Source: Budorcas taxicolor
Lineage: Eukaryota; Chordata; Mammalia; Artiodactyla; Bovidae
NCBI RefSeq assembly: GCF_023091745.1
Contig: NC_068910.1
Span: forward strand, 37,125,272-37,189,271
Direction of reading: 5' to 3'
Length of the DNA: 64,000 nt
Shown here piece after piece: positions 33,979 to 47,609 of this stretch. Positions within the stretch are counted from its first letter, which is position 1. Each line of letters begins with the position of its first letter. The position numbers were made by a program, and so were the translations under genes. The notes beneath the pieces were generated by a model that worked only from the letters and a program-made list of their open reading frames with translations, was not told the DNA's origin and ran no database searches.

Positions 33979-35726
33979 AACTTATATCTGTGTCTATATA
34001 TCTACCTGCTATGCATATCCTAGGATCCTCACCAGATCCTTTCTCTTCCCTCAACCAAGGGTTCGAGGCCTATGAGGTAATAATCACTGATTCAACTCTT
34101 ATATTCAGAGGTTTATTTCAAGTCATTTCCAGTTAGAACTAATTCCATTTGAATTCTTGGTCTGAGTCCTTTCTTAATTCCCTTGAGATAAGCAAGCAAG
34201 ATCAGTAAAGATGAAATGCCTGAGAAGTTAACCCCTCTCCCTGATCTCAGCTTTATTGAGTGTAAGAACTGTAAGACATGTCAGTAAATTATTCAATTCC
34301 AAACAAGTGATGCAAATAGTAAGTCTTCCAGAAATTCAGCAAAGAGAGTTTGACCAGTGGACTGAGCTAGTCAGGTGAACCTTGAAAAATAATTTCTATT
34401 TATACAGGCAGAAGGAAAAAAAGAACCAGGAACAGTGCAGAGTGAAAAGGCCTGAACAAAAGTTATAAAACATCTAGATAGTTTCTTGCCCATAGAAAAT
34501 CCTAAATGTTTCTCAGAAATTTTAATTCAAATATATAAAGTGTATTGGCAAACTTTAAACTTGAAAGAGGAAGATGGAAAAATGAATTAAGGGCCAATTT
34601 TGGAAGATATTGAACAAGCTTAGAAGTTCTTTATTTAATGTCCCATTTTTCCTGCCCCAGAAAATCACACTAGTATATTCCAAGTGAATTAAAGGGCAGT
34701 TAAGTATTGAATGAGTAAATCCCTAGAGTTCTTATTAAATGAATGAAGGAGAAGACATTTGATTATTTAAAAATACACATAGGTGAATATTGGTTGAGCA
34801 AGCTTTAATACAATCGTGTTTCACAAGTCACTTTGTTTCTTGCTGAGTGGTAATAGTTCGACTCTTATGGATTTAATAACGGATTAGTAGTTACCTGTAT
34901 TAGAATCTTAGGGAGGTTGAATTGAACCAAGAAACAAAGTGAAAATAAGATACTTCAGTATAAGGAAGAAAAGAAGTATGCTGGTTGCAGCTATTGATCC
35001 ATTATCAGCATCCTCCAGTGCTAGAGAGGAGATTCCCTTTCGTGCTGGGAAACAGCCTTAAGGTCATGAATAAAAGATGGTTAGGAAGCATATGTTTAAT
35101 AGGCTTTTCCCTTAGTCTTGTTTTATGTATTCTGTCTGGGTATTTAATGTATATGTAATGTATCTATATTTAATGGATTGAAACTGCTAAATAATTAACC
35201 TAGGTGCTGGGTGATTTACTCACTGGGTGTGCAAATGCCGTAGACTTTTAGCTTGAGGTCAGTATATTAGAGTAGCCTGGTGATGAGTACTTTAAAATAG
35301 AAATAGTACATCCTTATTTGTGACTGACCTATCACAGTTGATAGTTTATTACTCCTCAAGGCAACTGTTTCCAGACTTTTTCTCCTATGTTAGCTTCTGT
35401 CATGGATGAGATTCACTTGTGTGATGTACACTCATGAGCATCCACAAAATTCCCTGGGTCATAGAAAAGTGTGCTGGAATTGGAACAGCGAACCAAGTCT
35501 TATAATCTTAGGGAGATTTGAATCTTCTACAAAAAAAATACAATTTAAAAAGCCAAATTAAGTATTTTATTAAGATAACTTTTTTAATGAAATATTTCTA
35601 TTCATGTCTAATGTTTGTGTCCACTCAGGTAGATGATCATGTTGGTACCAGGGGATGCTGATTGAACTACCAAACTTGAAATTTTCTGTGCTGTTCCATA
35701 CAGAATACCAGTGTCATCCTGTATAT

Positions 35727-35933
35727 ATATGGTGGCTCTGTGGTAAAGAATCCACCTGCATTGCAAGAGATGTGGGTTCAATCCCTGGGCTGGGAAGATC
35801 CCTGGAGAAGGAAATGGCAACCCACCCCAAGATTCTTGCCTGGGAAATCCCATGGGCAGAGGAGCCTGGTGGGCTACAGTCCATGGAGTCACAAAAGAGT
35901 CCGACACAACTAAGTGATTCAACAAGAACAGTA
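35727..35933 (+). mobile_element. Bov-tA SINE
   Basis: Sense: GGTGGCTCTGTGGTAAAGAATCCACCTGCATTGC ... GAGCCTGGTGGGCTACAGTCCATGG ... GTCCGACACAACTAAGTGA. Follows a short (TA)n. Confidence 0.9.
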
Positions 35934-36559
35934 AGGATAGAGTATGCCTAAGACCTCCAAAGCTGAGGCAGGGGTTAGGTACCTGTGAGTCACTGGGGGA
36001 GTGTCCTCTGAGCAAAATGTAAAAGAGAGAGCAGGCTAGGGAGGGGGATGGAGGGCAGGGAGCAGGGACATGGTCTCAGGTAAAGTGTAGCCTATATCAC
36101 ATTCTAGAGGGTGATGTTTGGAGCATAAGTGCATCTCAGAGCTACTCCCACCTCAGGCAAGGAGGCTGACCTTTTTTAAAATCTCTTCATCGGTCATTCA
36201 TTGATCTGCCCCTCAAGTGGTGCTGGTAATGGCAGGGTATATGGAGCAAAACCTCCCAGTCAACTTCCCGGAGAAGGGGGCAGCTGGAGTTCGTAAGCAA
36301 CCAATTCCCACAGCATCTGGGGCCAGAAAAAAGAATCCGTGTGAGGTACCAGCAGCATCCTCTACAGAAGAGAAGTGATTGTGCTCGAGCAAGATGCTTG
36401 GGTACTGTGTCCAGCTGACCTGGATCATAACCACCAGTGTCACTAGACTATCTTTTTATTGGGTAGGAATATGGCAGATATTTTTTCCTTTTTTTCTGCT
36501 TTCCTTTGTTGTCAAATGATCTACAGTGAATCAAATTATTATCATAATTATTACTATAT

Positions 36560-36782
36560 CTTTTTCATAGGAGTATACTTGCTTTACAATGTTCTGTTAG
36601 TCTCTGCTGTACAATGAAGTGAATCAGCCATATGTATGCATATATCCTCTCGCTCTTGGATCCCCCTCCCATCCATCCCCCATCCCACCTCTCTAGTTTA
36701 TCACAGAGCATCAACCTGAGCTCTCTGTGCTAAACATAAGATTCCTACTAGCTGTCTATTTTATACACACTAGAGTATCTTT
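36560..36782 (-). mobile_element. L1 3' UTR fragment
   Basis: Antisense L1: GAGTATACTTGCTTTACAATGTTCTGTTAG, TGTACAATGAAGTGAATCAGCCATATGTATGCATATATCC, CATCCCACC, TTATACACAC. Confidence 0.75.
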
Positions 36783-37618
36783 GATTTTGAAATAGGATGC
36801 ACTGTCCTTAAGAGCAACTGAGTGTCTTCCCAGTGGTCTTGAATATGACCTGACTTTGCAGGACTGTATAAGGGATAGAAGTCGCCTTGGTCCAAGGAGT
36901 TCCTGTCTGATGGTTCAGGACCGTGGGCATTCTCCTGGCCTCTGTGGTGGAAGACATCAGACCCTGGCAGGACACTCTGATGCCATTAAGGAACTGATGG
37001 TCGATTAAAGTGAGGTGCAGGCTTGAGCAGTTATATGGTTAATTTGCCATGTGTCCAATGATTGGACTACAAATTAGAAAAACACTAAAGCTAAACTCAA
37101 AGTTATTTCACAGGGATTTTCACAAGTGCTCATCTGCAACTAAGTCTGATTTCTCAATTGCCTCATTGAGCCAGATTACAATCAAATGTGCTGAGTGTGA
37201 ACAGCATCCAGTGAGAGGAGGGATGCCTTTCTTACCCAAATATTGTCTGATAGGAGCTTTACTTAACTCATCAGGAAGAGGGAAAGCAATGCATGTGGAT
37301 CTCAAACACAAATTTGATATCTTTAGCAAGTTACTAAGCCTTCACCAATCAATAAAATGAGGGTGTTACTGTCAAAACTAAAAGAGATCACATGTGAAAA
37401 CTTCCTGCAAATCTGAAGTGACTGTAGCAATACGAAGTTTGTTTTGTTTGTTTGTTTTCTGTTTTAAACTAGTATCCATACCAAAAGCTTATAATACAGA
37501 CAGCTGCACAATTACCAGTAAACCCTATTTCAGTGACTATCAAATTTTGCTGCTTGTGAGTCACCATGGGAGCTCTTTAATAGCCCAGTACCATACAATC
37601 ATCCCTCACATGAATCCC

Positions 37619-40600
37619 AGCCTTGTCTAGTTCAAGGAAACTATGAGCCATGCTGTGTAGGACCACCCACGTGGACGGGTCATAGTGGAGAGTTCTGACA
37701 AAACATGGTCCACTGGAGAAGGGAATGGCAAACCACTTCAGTATTCTTGCCTTGAGAACCCCATGAACAGTATGAAAAGGCAAAAAGATAGGACACTGAA
37801 AGATGAACTCCCCAGGTCAGTAGGTGCCTAATATGCTACTGGAGAAGAGTGGAGAAATAACTCCAGAAAGAATGAAGGGATGGAGCCAAAGTGAAAACAG
37901 CACCCAGTTGTGGACATGACTGGTGATGGAAGTACAGTCCAATGCTGTAAAAAGCAATATTGCATTGGAACCTGGAATGTTAGGTCCATAAATCAAGGTA
38001 AATTGGAAGTGGTCAAACAGGAGACAGCAAAAGTAAACATCTACATTTTAAGAATCAGTGAACTAAAATAGACTGGAATGGGTGAATTTAATTCAGATGA
38101 CCACTATATCTACTACTGTGGGCAATAATCCTTTCGAAGAATGGAGTAGCCATTATAGTTATACAACAAAAGAGTCTGAAATGCAGTACTTGGATACAGT
38201 CTCAAAAACAGCACAATGATCCCTATTCGTTTCCAAGGCAAACCATTCAGTATCACAGTAATCCAAGTCTGTGCCCCAACCACTAATGCCGAAGAAGCTA
38301 AAATTGAACAGTTCTATGAAGACCTACAAGACCTTCTAGAACTACCACCAAAGAAGGATGTCCCTTTCATCATAGGGGACTGGAATGCAAAAGTAGAAAG
38401 TCAAGAGATACCTGGAGTAACAGGCAAGTTTGGGCTTGGAGTGCAAAATGAAGCAGAGCAAAGGCTAACAGAGATTTGCCAAGAGAATGCACTGGTCATA
38501 GCAAACACCCTCTACCAAAACACAAGAGACAACTCTCTAAATGGACATCACCAGATGGTCAATACCAAAATCAATTGATTATATTCTCTGCAGCCAAAGA
38601 TGGAGAAGCTCTATACATTCTGAAAAAAACAAGACGAGGAGCTGACTGTGGCTGGGATCATGAGCTCCTTATTGCCAAATTCAGACTTAAATTGAAGAAA
38701 GTAGGGAAAACCAGTAGACCATTCAGGTATGACCTAAATCAAATCTCTTGTGGAAATGAGAAATAGATTCAAGGAATTAGAGCTGATAGAATGCCTGAAG
38801 AACTATGGACAGAGCTTTGTGACATTGTACAGGAGGTGGTGATCAAGACCATCCCCAAGAAAAAGGAAAGCAAAGAGGCAAAATGGTTGTCTGAGAAGAA
38901 GAGAAAAGAAGAGAAGCTAAAGGCAAAGAAGAAAAGGAAAGACATACACATTTGAATGCAGTGTTCCAAAGAATAGCAAGGAGAGCTAGGAAAGCCTTCC
39001 TCAGTGATCAATGCAAAGAAATAGAGGAAAATAATAGAATGGGAAAGACTAGAGATCTCGTCAAGAAAATTAGAGATACCCAGCGAAAATTATGGTATTG
39101 TGCTCATGGAAAGATGGGCACAATAAAGGACAAGTGGTCTGGACCTAACAGAAGCAGAAGATATTAAGAAGAGGTGGCAAGAATACATAGAAGAATTGTA
39201 CAAAAAACATCTTCATGACACAGATAACCCTGATCATTCACCTAGAGCCAGACATCCTAGAATGTGAAGTTAAGTGGGCCTCACGAACAAAGCTAATGGA
39301 GGTGATGGAATTCCAGTTGAGCTATTTCAAATGCTAAATGATGATACTGTAAAAGTGCTACACTCAATATGCCAACAAATTTGGAAAACTCAGCAGTGGC
39401 CACAGGACTGGAAAAGGTCAGTTTTCATTCCAATTCCAAAGAAAGGCAATGCCAAAGAATGTTCAAACTACTGCACAATTGCACTCATCTCAAATGCTAG
39501 CAAAGTAATGCTTAAGATTCTCCAAGGGAGACTTCAACAGTGTGTGAACTGAGAACTTCCAGATGTTCAAGCTGGATTTAGAAAGAACAGAGGAACCAGA
39601 GATCAAATTGCCAACATCCACTGGATCACAGATAAAGCAAGAGAGTTCCAGAACAACATCTATTTCTGCTTTATTGACTATGCCAAAGCCTTTGACTTTG
39701 TGGATCACAGCAAATTGTGTAAAATTCCTCAAGAGATGGAAATACCAGACCACCTGACATGCCTCCTGAGAAATCTGTATGCAGGTTAAGAAGTAACAGT
39801 TAGAATCAGACATGGAACAACAGCCTGGTTCCAAATTGGGAAAGCAGTACATCAAGGCTGTTTATTGTCACCCAGCTTATTTAGCTTAGATACAGAGTAC
39901 ATCATGTGAAATGCTGGGCTGGATGAAGCACAAACTGGAATCAAGATTGCTAGAAGAAATATCAATAACTTCAAATACACAGATGACACCATCCCCTAAT
40001 GGAAGAAGGTGAAGAACTAAAGAGTCTCTTGATGAAAGTGAAAGAGGAGAGTGAGAAAGCTGGCTTAAAATTCAAAATTCAAAAAACGAAGATCATGGCA
40101 TCCAGTCCCATCACTTCATGGCACATCGGTGGGGAAACAATGGAAACAGTGACAGAATTTATTTTCTTGGGCTCCAAAATTACTGCAGATAGTGACTGCA
40201 GCCATAAAATTAAAAGGCACTTGCTCCTTGGAAGAAAAGCTATGACCATCCTAGACAGCATATTAAAAAGCAGAGTGATAACTTTGCCAGTGAAGTTCTG
40301 TCTAGTAAAGTCTATGGGTTTTCCAGTAGTCATATATGAATGTGAGAGCTGGACTATAAAGAAAGCTGAGCACCAAAGAATTGGTGCTTTTGATCTGTGG
40401 TGTTGGAGAAGACTCTTGAGTCAAGGAGATCCAAGCAGTCAACCCTAAAGGAAATCAGTCCTGCATATTCATTGGAAGGACTAATGCTGAAGCTTCAATT
40501 CTTTGGCCACATGATGCGAAGAAGTGACTCAATGGAGAAGTCCCTGTTGCTGAGAAAGACTGAAGGCAGGAGGAGAAGGGACAACAGAGGATGAGATGGT

Positions 40601-40737
40601 TGGATGACATCACTGACTCGAAGGACATGTTTGAGCAAACTCCAGGAGTTGGTGAAGGACAGGGAAGCCTGGTGTGCTGCAGTCCATGGGGTCTGAAAGA
40701 GTCAGACACAACTGCGTGACTGAACTGAACTGACCTG
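37619..40737 (+). mobile_element. BovB, near full length, lacking the GC-rich leader
   Basis: About 3.1 kb in sense orientation. It begins in the spacer before the coding region (GCCTTGTCTAGTTCAAGGAAAC, GACGGGTCATAGTGGAGAG) and ends TGACTGAACTGAACTGACC. Endonuclease wording is readable at 38216-38578 (VIQVCAPTTNAEEA, FIIGDWNAKVESQ), reverse transcriptase at 39274-39552 and the C-terminus at 39999-40594. Many stops and frameshifts; the catalytic motif near 39975 reads Y-T-D-D. More decayed than the copy at 5431-9270. No target duplication recognised. Confidence 0.9.
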
Positions 40738-40876
40738 ATACCATCCTCCCTACCAACTAGTCCTTGGTAGAGACTCCAGGACTCTTTATTCCTTAGTCAC
40801 TCGGGAATGATTCCAATGGGTAGAAGTTCTATTGCTCTAATTGATCAGATCAGAAGGTAATTAGGTTTTTCTATGG

Positions 40877-41060
40877 TATTGATTCTCAGATTCTCCCATG
40901 CATCAGAACTGTTTGGAAGACTCATTAAAACACACAAAGCTGAGCCCTACCTCTAGAATTTCTGACACAGTAGTTCTCGAGTGGGGCCTGAGGGTTTGCA
41001 CTTCAAACAAGTTGCCAGGTAATGCTGCTTCTGGTTCAACCCTACACTTGGAAAATCAGG
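40877..41060 (-). mobile_element. MER5A-like hAT-Charlie MITE
   Basis: Antisense MER5 pattern: GATTCTCAGATTCTCCCATGCATCAGAA, AAAACACACAAAGCTGAGCCCTACCTCTAGAATTTCTGA, GGGCCTGAGGGTTTGCA, AAGTTGCCAGGTAATGCTGCT. Confidence 0.75.
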
Positions 41061-41211
41061 AATTGGCAAGCTCAAAACTCAAGTTCTTTGGTGTTTTGTT
41101 TTGCTTGGAGAGTCAGTTGTTAACCATCTACCATCACACCAGTTCACATGGTGAAAGAGTACGGCCAGCACTCTACACCTGCTAGTTATGGAGGGCTGGC
41201 TGTACTCATTG

Positions 41212-41316
41212 TAGCCTGCTATTTAAATGAGGGACTTAAGCATCCATGGATTTTGGTACCTGGAACCAGTCTCTCCATGGAAATTGGATTTTGAGGGACA
41301 AGTGTACAGATAGCCT
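41212..41316 (-). mobile_element. Tigger-like (TcMar) MITE fragment
   Basis: TTTAAATGAGGGACTTAAGCATCCATGGATTTTGGTACC, CTGGAACCAGTC and TGAGGGACAAGTGTA resemble the terminal part of a Tigger-derived element. Confidence 0.55.
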
Positions 41317-42095
41317 GAATTGTTTATTGGATAATCCTGCTTCATTTGACTGAGGTCCAACTCCACAGAGGACAGAGTATCCTGTACACAGGCCATGAAG
41401 TTCAAGAAGTCATTGATATCCAGGTGAAGCATCATGAGAAGGGCATTTCCTGTCTTGAACTGAATTCCTGAGTTCTCTCCTACAATATACATTAATTCAG
41501 CATATATCAATTGAACATCTACTTTGTGCAAGGACTGCGCTAGGTCCAAGATCCCTGATTCATAGTCTTTGCCTTCCAGGAACTGATGACCTAATAATTA
41601 CTACTAGTGGGTGCTACCATTTTGTAACCACTGGAATTCCAGAATTCTTACAGTTTAATGACTCTCTTCTGTCAATTAAACAACTATTTTGATCTCATAA
41701 CAAAGTTACTCAATCAAATATAACATTGTACCAACACACACTACTTTCACAAATTTGTATGAGTGTTCAAGACATTATGCCAAATAAAATGAAATATCTC
41801 TAACTTGGACTAATGTAGGAAGTTCAAAGTGCTTACAGTTACAGATATTTAAAAATGCTTGCTGTCTTATTATCTTCATACAGATAGAGCTGCTCAAGGA
41901 AGGTTAACAAGGGTTTAGCAGTTGAAGCTTTTAAAACATAGAAGAATGATTTTCAATCAACGTGTTAGTTGTTGTATAGAAAATGATGTTCTAAAATGGC
42001 TTTAAAATATTTTTCCTTGAATAAGAAAATGTCTACCCTTGTTTACCGAATAAGAGCTTGGCTTTCAAACCTTCATAAAAAGGAAAAAGGGCTTT

Positions 42096-42310
42096 TAAAA
42101 TTTTATACTGGAGTATAGGTGATTAACAATATTGTGTTAGTTTCAAGTATACAGCAAAGTGGTTCAGTTATACAGGAATCTATTCTTTTTCAAATTCTTC
42201 TCGTATTTAGGTTATTATATAACATTGAAGAGAGTTTCTGTACTATACTGTAAGTCCTTGTATATTGTCCATTGTTAATATAGCAGTGTGTACATGTCAA
42301 TCCCCCACAC
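42096..42310 (-). mobile_element. L1 3' UTR fragment
   Basis: Antisense L1: TTTATACTGGAGTATAGGTGATTAACAATATTGTGTTAGTTTC, ACAGCAAAGTGGTTCAGTTATAC, TCTATTCTTTTTCAAATTC. Confidence 0.78.
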
Positions 42311-42461
42311 TAAAAAAAAGAAAAAAAGGCTAATCCTACTTGTTGGCAGTGATACTGTTGAAAGATCTTGAAATGGTTTCTGTGCTTAAAAAGTATTCAT
42401 CAGTTATCATAGTGCCTGAAATGTCAACAGTAGAGATGAATTTGTCTTGCACACCCACATG

Positions 42462-42867
42462 GTTGAGATATAACTACTCAGCAATAGAAAGGAATCACTG
42501 TTAATCAGCAACCTGGGTGGCTCTTAAGAGCGTTATGCCAACTGAAAAAAAGAAATCTCTGAAAAAAATCATAATGCATGATTTTATGGATACAAAATGT
42601 ATGATTTTTTTTTTTATATTCTCAAAATGACAAAATTGTAGAGTTGGAATACAGATTGGTGGATTCTAGGCATAGGGAATACAGAAGGGGGTTGAATGCA
42701 CCTCTAAAATAGTAGCATAAGAGAGATCTTTGTAGTGATGGAAGAGTTCTGTATCTTTATTTCAGTGGTAGTTGCAAGTCAAAGTACTTGACAAAATAAG
42801 ACAGAACTCTACACACCTTATCCATGACTAGGTTCCTTTCAATGTTGTACTGGGGTCACAAATATTG
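42462..42867 (+). mobile_element. Older L1M, left of nested L1
   Basis: CTCAGCAATAGAAAGGAATCACTG, TTATGCCAACTGAAAAAA, AGCATAAGAGAGATC, GATGGAAGAGTTCTGTATCTT follow the L1M 3' region. Resumes at 43229. Confidence 0.7.
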
Positions 42868-43228
42868 TACATTAATGCATACATATGGAATCTAGAAAAA
42901 TGGTACTGAGGAACCTATTTGCTGGGCAAGAATAGAGTCATAGACATAGAGAACATTGTGGACACAGTGGGGGAAGGAGTGGGACAGACTGAGAGAGTAG
43001 CAGTGAAACATACACATTACCCCATGTAAAATACATAGCTACTGGGAAGTTGCTGTATAGCACAGGGATCTCAGCTCAGTGCTCTGTGATGACCTAGAGA
43101 GATGGGATGGGACTGGGGGGAGGTTCAAAAAGGAGTGGACGTACGTATACTTATGGCTGATTCACGCTGTATGGCAGAAACCAGCACAACATTGTAAAGC
43201 AATTATCCTCCAATTACTTAAAAAAAAC
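42868..43228 (+). mobile_element. Ruminant L1 3' end nested in older L1M
   Basis: CATATGGAATCTAGAAAAATGGTACTGAGGAACC, CATAGACATAGAGAACA, GCTGTATAGCACAGGGATCTCAGC, CACAACATTGTAAAGCAATTATCCTCCAATT then an A-run: a complete 3' end. Confidence 0.82.
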
Positions 43229-43333
43229 GATGTAACCATTGGGGAAACTGAATGAAGGATACACTGGACCTTCCTGAATTATCTTTGCAACTTCTTGTGA
43301 ATCTGTAATTATTTCAAAATAAAAAGAATTTTT
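43229..43333 (+). mobile_element. Older L1M 3' end, right of nested L1
   Basis: ACCATTGGGGAAACTGAATGAAGGATACACTGGACC, ATCTTTGCAACTTCTTGTGAATCTGTAATTATTTCAAAATAAAAAG is the classic L1M terminus, completing the copy begun at 42462. Confidence 0.85.
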
Positions 43334-43385
43334 TGTTTTCAAACAAAACTGTATTTCTTTTCAGCTTAAAATTCTCTAAAATGTC

Positions 43386-43575
43386 CAGGTAGCTCCTTTG
43401 AATCTGCCTGTAACGTGGGAGACCCAGGTTTGATCCCTTGGTCGGGAAGATCCCCTGGAGAAGTCTATGGCAACCCACTCCAGTATTGTTGCCTGGAGAA
43501 CCCCATGGACAGAGGAGCCTGGTCCATGGGTCACAGGGAGTTGGGCACAACTGAGCAACTAACGCACACACAAAA
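43386..43575 (+). mobile_element. Bov-tA SINE, head shortened
   Basis: GAATCTGCCTGTAACGTGGGAGACCCAGG ... CAACCCACTCCAGTATTGTTGCC ... GGGCACAACTGAGCAACTAACGCACACACA. Confidence 0.88.
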
Positions 43576-46500
43576 GGTGGAAATAGTGGAAATAGCAGAG
43601 GAGAGGAATAGGTAGAAAGAATTTACTCTGGAAAAATATTGAAGCATTTTTTGTACAATACAGGTACTTTATTTAATCTTAAACCTGTGACTGTAAATAT
43701 TATTAGTTTGGTTTGATAATAACTTTCTCCAAAGAGCAGAAGCCCATAAACAAGAGCAACCACGATAGGAGGAGCCTGGGGGGAACAGGGCATTCAGCAA
43801 ATTAGACCAAAGCCAGCAGGGGTGACTATTAGAGTCTTAGAAGGAGCACATCATGGTAATCCTACAACAGAAAATTCTGATTTCAGAGATTGTTGAGTGT
43901 CTCCTTTTGAATGTCATCCCCAATCAGAGAGACTGATTTTGCATCAGCCATTCTGAAATGATGGACCTAGAAAGAAGACTATCTCCATTATAGCCAGTCT
44001 TCTAGGTACCTACCCAGCAAGGCAGGTGAAGTTTGGGGTTTTAATATCTGATACCAGCATTATCTTCTCAGGGGTGGCCATACTTGAATGAATGCATTTA
44101 CTCGAGCTTTATTTTCTATGGGCTGATGAGGTAATAGTTAAAGACAATAGAAAAAGGTTAAAATAATATGAAATTCTGAACTTCTGAAAGGGTCAACCTT
44201 AATAGTCCCTGTCAACTGGCAGTGATCCCAGTGGTGTTTCTGCAGATTTATAGACCAGGCACACGTAATTATCCTTTCCTTTAATAACAGAGTAAAACAT
44301 CACACCCATCTATTTCCCAGGTGGGACTGCTACTGCACACTCCGTTAAACAGTTATCATTCTCACCAAGTCCCTTGAGAAATGATCCTAGGGCACAACTT
44401 GTTTTCAAGGGTTCTGTTGGCCACTTAAAATACCCTTGACATGTGACCAAGAGTCATTTAATTTAGTGAAAGCAAACAGTGGAGAATTGCATAGAAGGTT
44501 TCTCTCAGCCGGATGCTTCTCCTAGGTAATGTAATATTAATATGTTAAAGATCATTGATAAATAATAAAAAGTCACATTGCCCATAGGGACGAGGTCCTG
44601 TAGTGTGACTTATTCCAACACTGGGAGTGCAGTGCCCCCTAGTAGTTCCTGTAAGAAACGTTGCCCTCAAAGTGCATTAGATTTAGCAAATGAGGAGCTC
44701 CCAGAATTGGCACTACTCTCAGGCTCAAGTGGGTAATTTGACAATTGGTTTTATCTTTTCTGAACCATTAGGAACCTACTGAAGTTTCACCTTGAATGTG
44801 CACTAATTTTTTCCAGTGCCAACAAAGGTTGGATTCTAACAATGCCCTAATGGGACCTTATCAATAACTCTTAAAAATCTGATTCTCTGTGAATATTAAA
44901 TTAAACAGCCTCCTTTTGCTTTGCCTTCAAGCCTCTCCTGAGCTGAAGGTTGGGAATTAGAATAAATATAGGGGACAGACACAGAAGGTGTCATCTCACA
45001 AGCTTGAGGGCATCTCAGGTGTGAAAGATGGCCACAAAACGGCAGAGTATTAAGAAATCTGTCGATGGGTCAAGTATTCAAAAACAGACGAAGGTCTGAC
45101 AATTTTGCCTGCAAAAACACTGCAGCTTATAGTGGCAACTGATAGATTTGTAGAGTTAGATAAAACTAGAAGTACATTTAAGCAAGTTGAACAAACAAGG
45201 GGAACAGATATAAATTTATATTTTCTTTTTTTTGTTAGTGAAAGACATTCAAAGGCAGTCTTATCTCTTGGATATCCCAAAGATAATAGGCACATACATA
45301 GTACAGCACAAATGCTTTTGAAAGTGGAATGTGCATTTTCTGCCTTCTGTGTGGCCAATATCATGCTATTTCAAAGCCCGTAAAAGCAATATATAGTTTT
45401 TTGACAAATACACCCATGTGTGGTGCATGGTTTGATTTATGTGAACTCATTTCAAATGCAGTTGCAGAATTCCTCCTATACAGATGAAAAATGTCTGCCT
45501 AAAGTGATAAAAATATATGTGTGTAGAAAGATATAGTTTTAAGAAGGAATTTTTATATGTTAACAGATTTGTAACTCTATTTCACACAATACCCTTAAAA
45601 AAAAAATGCTTCTAGAGACTTGTTTTTTTTTTTTTTTTTCCACATTACTGTGTCAGTTAAGGTGTTTCCATAAGATGAGAGTGAGTCTATTCTGATATAA
45701 GAACCTTTGTGTGTTGAAAATTAGCGTGTGTGGGAGTAGTGAATGGAGAAATGAGATCAATATAACAGACGCTTGCTTTGCCCATGCATTTCACTGGTTC
45801 CAGCAACCAAGAAAAAAGCCCACTAACTCAGGTCAACACAAGACTAGTCAAGGCAGATAGCATACTGACTGTGTCTCATTTAGCCCATATTCTTCCTCTT
45901 GACTCAGTTTTGGCCATGTTTCAACATGACTGTGTTTAAGAGTGTGGCTCTCCTGAGCTTTTCTGCACTTTGTACTTGTTTCGTAGTTTACCATTCTCAG
46001 CTCTTCGCTTTCCTGCCTTCCTTGTTTCACCAAGCTGTCTTCATATATATACACACACACCTGTTTTGTTTTGTCTGTTTGTTTTTTGGGTTTTGTAGTA
46101 TTTATCTATTAGGAATTTAAGCTGTCTTTTTAATCATGCTGACATATTTAGTAGAATGATTATTGTTTTTGTTAGTATTCCTGTTACATAAATATTGACT
46201 AGGTCTGTCCTGACCTTATATTTCTCAGAACCCTATAATTTTCATTTTATAATTTTGCAGATCATACAGGGAATGCATTTATCTCATTATAAGCACAAGC
46301 ATTTGTACTTGCAATCTCTTTATTAGTTGCATTTATCATTATGGAATTAGTCTTTGAATTATAGACTTCCCTCATGAATCCAAGCCACAAGGATTGAAGT
46401 ATCAGTTGCCTACTAGATTCATTTATATAATTTAACCTTCACTGAGTAAAGCCAGCCTCATGTGTACATTACAACACCCCATTAAAAAGTAACCTTCCCA

Positions 46501-47609
46501 TCTTTCTTTCTTTCTGTACACTGAAAATATTTTCATAACAGAAGCACTTAATGAAGGTTTAACTTGCTTCTGCTGAAACCTTTTATTTTTCAATCACTAA
46601 CATATGGTTTGTGTACATTTAAAAATGTTGATCCCCATCCTCGCCACCCGCATACATACATACTCATTCCCTGCACTCTTCTAAGTAATATGTGGCTAGT
46701 GTTTGTATTTAAGGTTCACATTCAACATGGTCTGAAATTATAAATTCCAGCAAGTCAAGCTACAGAGAGTCAGGGATTTTTAATATGATAACAGCTCACA
46801 ACAGATCCTAAAACATTAGTGCAATTAATGCAGAAGGAAATGGGAAATTTTCAGAAAGGTTTCTTTTATATTTCTTTAAGGATATAGAGGAATATCTTTT
46901 GTTTTAAGAAGGAAATTATTTAATGTTCTTTCCATGTAACTACATATTTGATGTCAACATGAATGATTTTTTTAGAATATCGGTTGCTAGCACAGAATAG
47001 AGTTTTCTAAGAGCAAGTCACAATTTATCCTGCAAGAACCAGGCATTGCATTAGGCAGTGATAGTGGAAAGCTGATCTAAGTCATTATTTTTAAGGAGGA
47101 GCTCACAGAGGGTGATGCTGTAGACATTTCAGCACATCCTCTTACGGAGACCTGCTCAGAGTGCTATCAGAGAGAACAAAGGCAGTAACTGTCAAGGAAG
47201 GGGTGCTTTCACCTACACAATCAGAAGAGTGCCTTATGGGCTTTTGTTTCATCTTTCCCTTTTGCTTCTGTAAAACTTAAAAAATTTTCTTCATCTGAAC
47301 ATAGAGTAGTTTTCATAAAGAATCCCTCACTATGTTTAGTTTTGGAATAGCAGAAGATCTTCATGCTGGAGTTTACCAAATTCATCAAGCTGTACACTTT
47401 CAATGGGTACATTTTACTGTATACAAACTATAGCTCAACTTTTCATAAATCCTTCAGAACTTCCAGTGCTACTCCTGTACTTCAGAAAAAAAAAAGCAAC
47501 TTCCTCCCTTTGATGTAATAAGTGCATTACAGAAAGAAAAACTTTAAAGAATGATCTAGTGGATTTTTTCTTCTATAATAATTATTTCATTTTCTGTATT
47601 CTCTTCCAG

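Larger units (their letters stand above)
29246..47609 (+). other. CNTN4: CNTN4 intron between Ig4 and Ig5 exons
   Basis: 18.4 kb phase 1 intron, the longest complete one here. It carries two large BovB copies, several SINEs, nested L1s and a minisatellite between 29864 and 43575. The stretches 32166-33535, 33981-35726, 35934-36540, 36783-37618 and 41317-42095 show little beyond short L2-like and hAT-like traces. 43576-47609 is repeat-poor up to the exon. Confidence 0.85.

Noticed and set aside
45050..45383. Overlapping 104- and 92-codon frames in the repeat-poor block
   Set aside because: Antiparallel frames with no family resemblance; no coding-like context. Left as intron.
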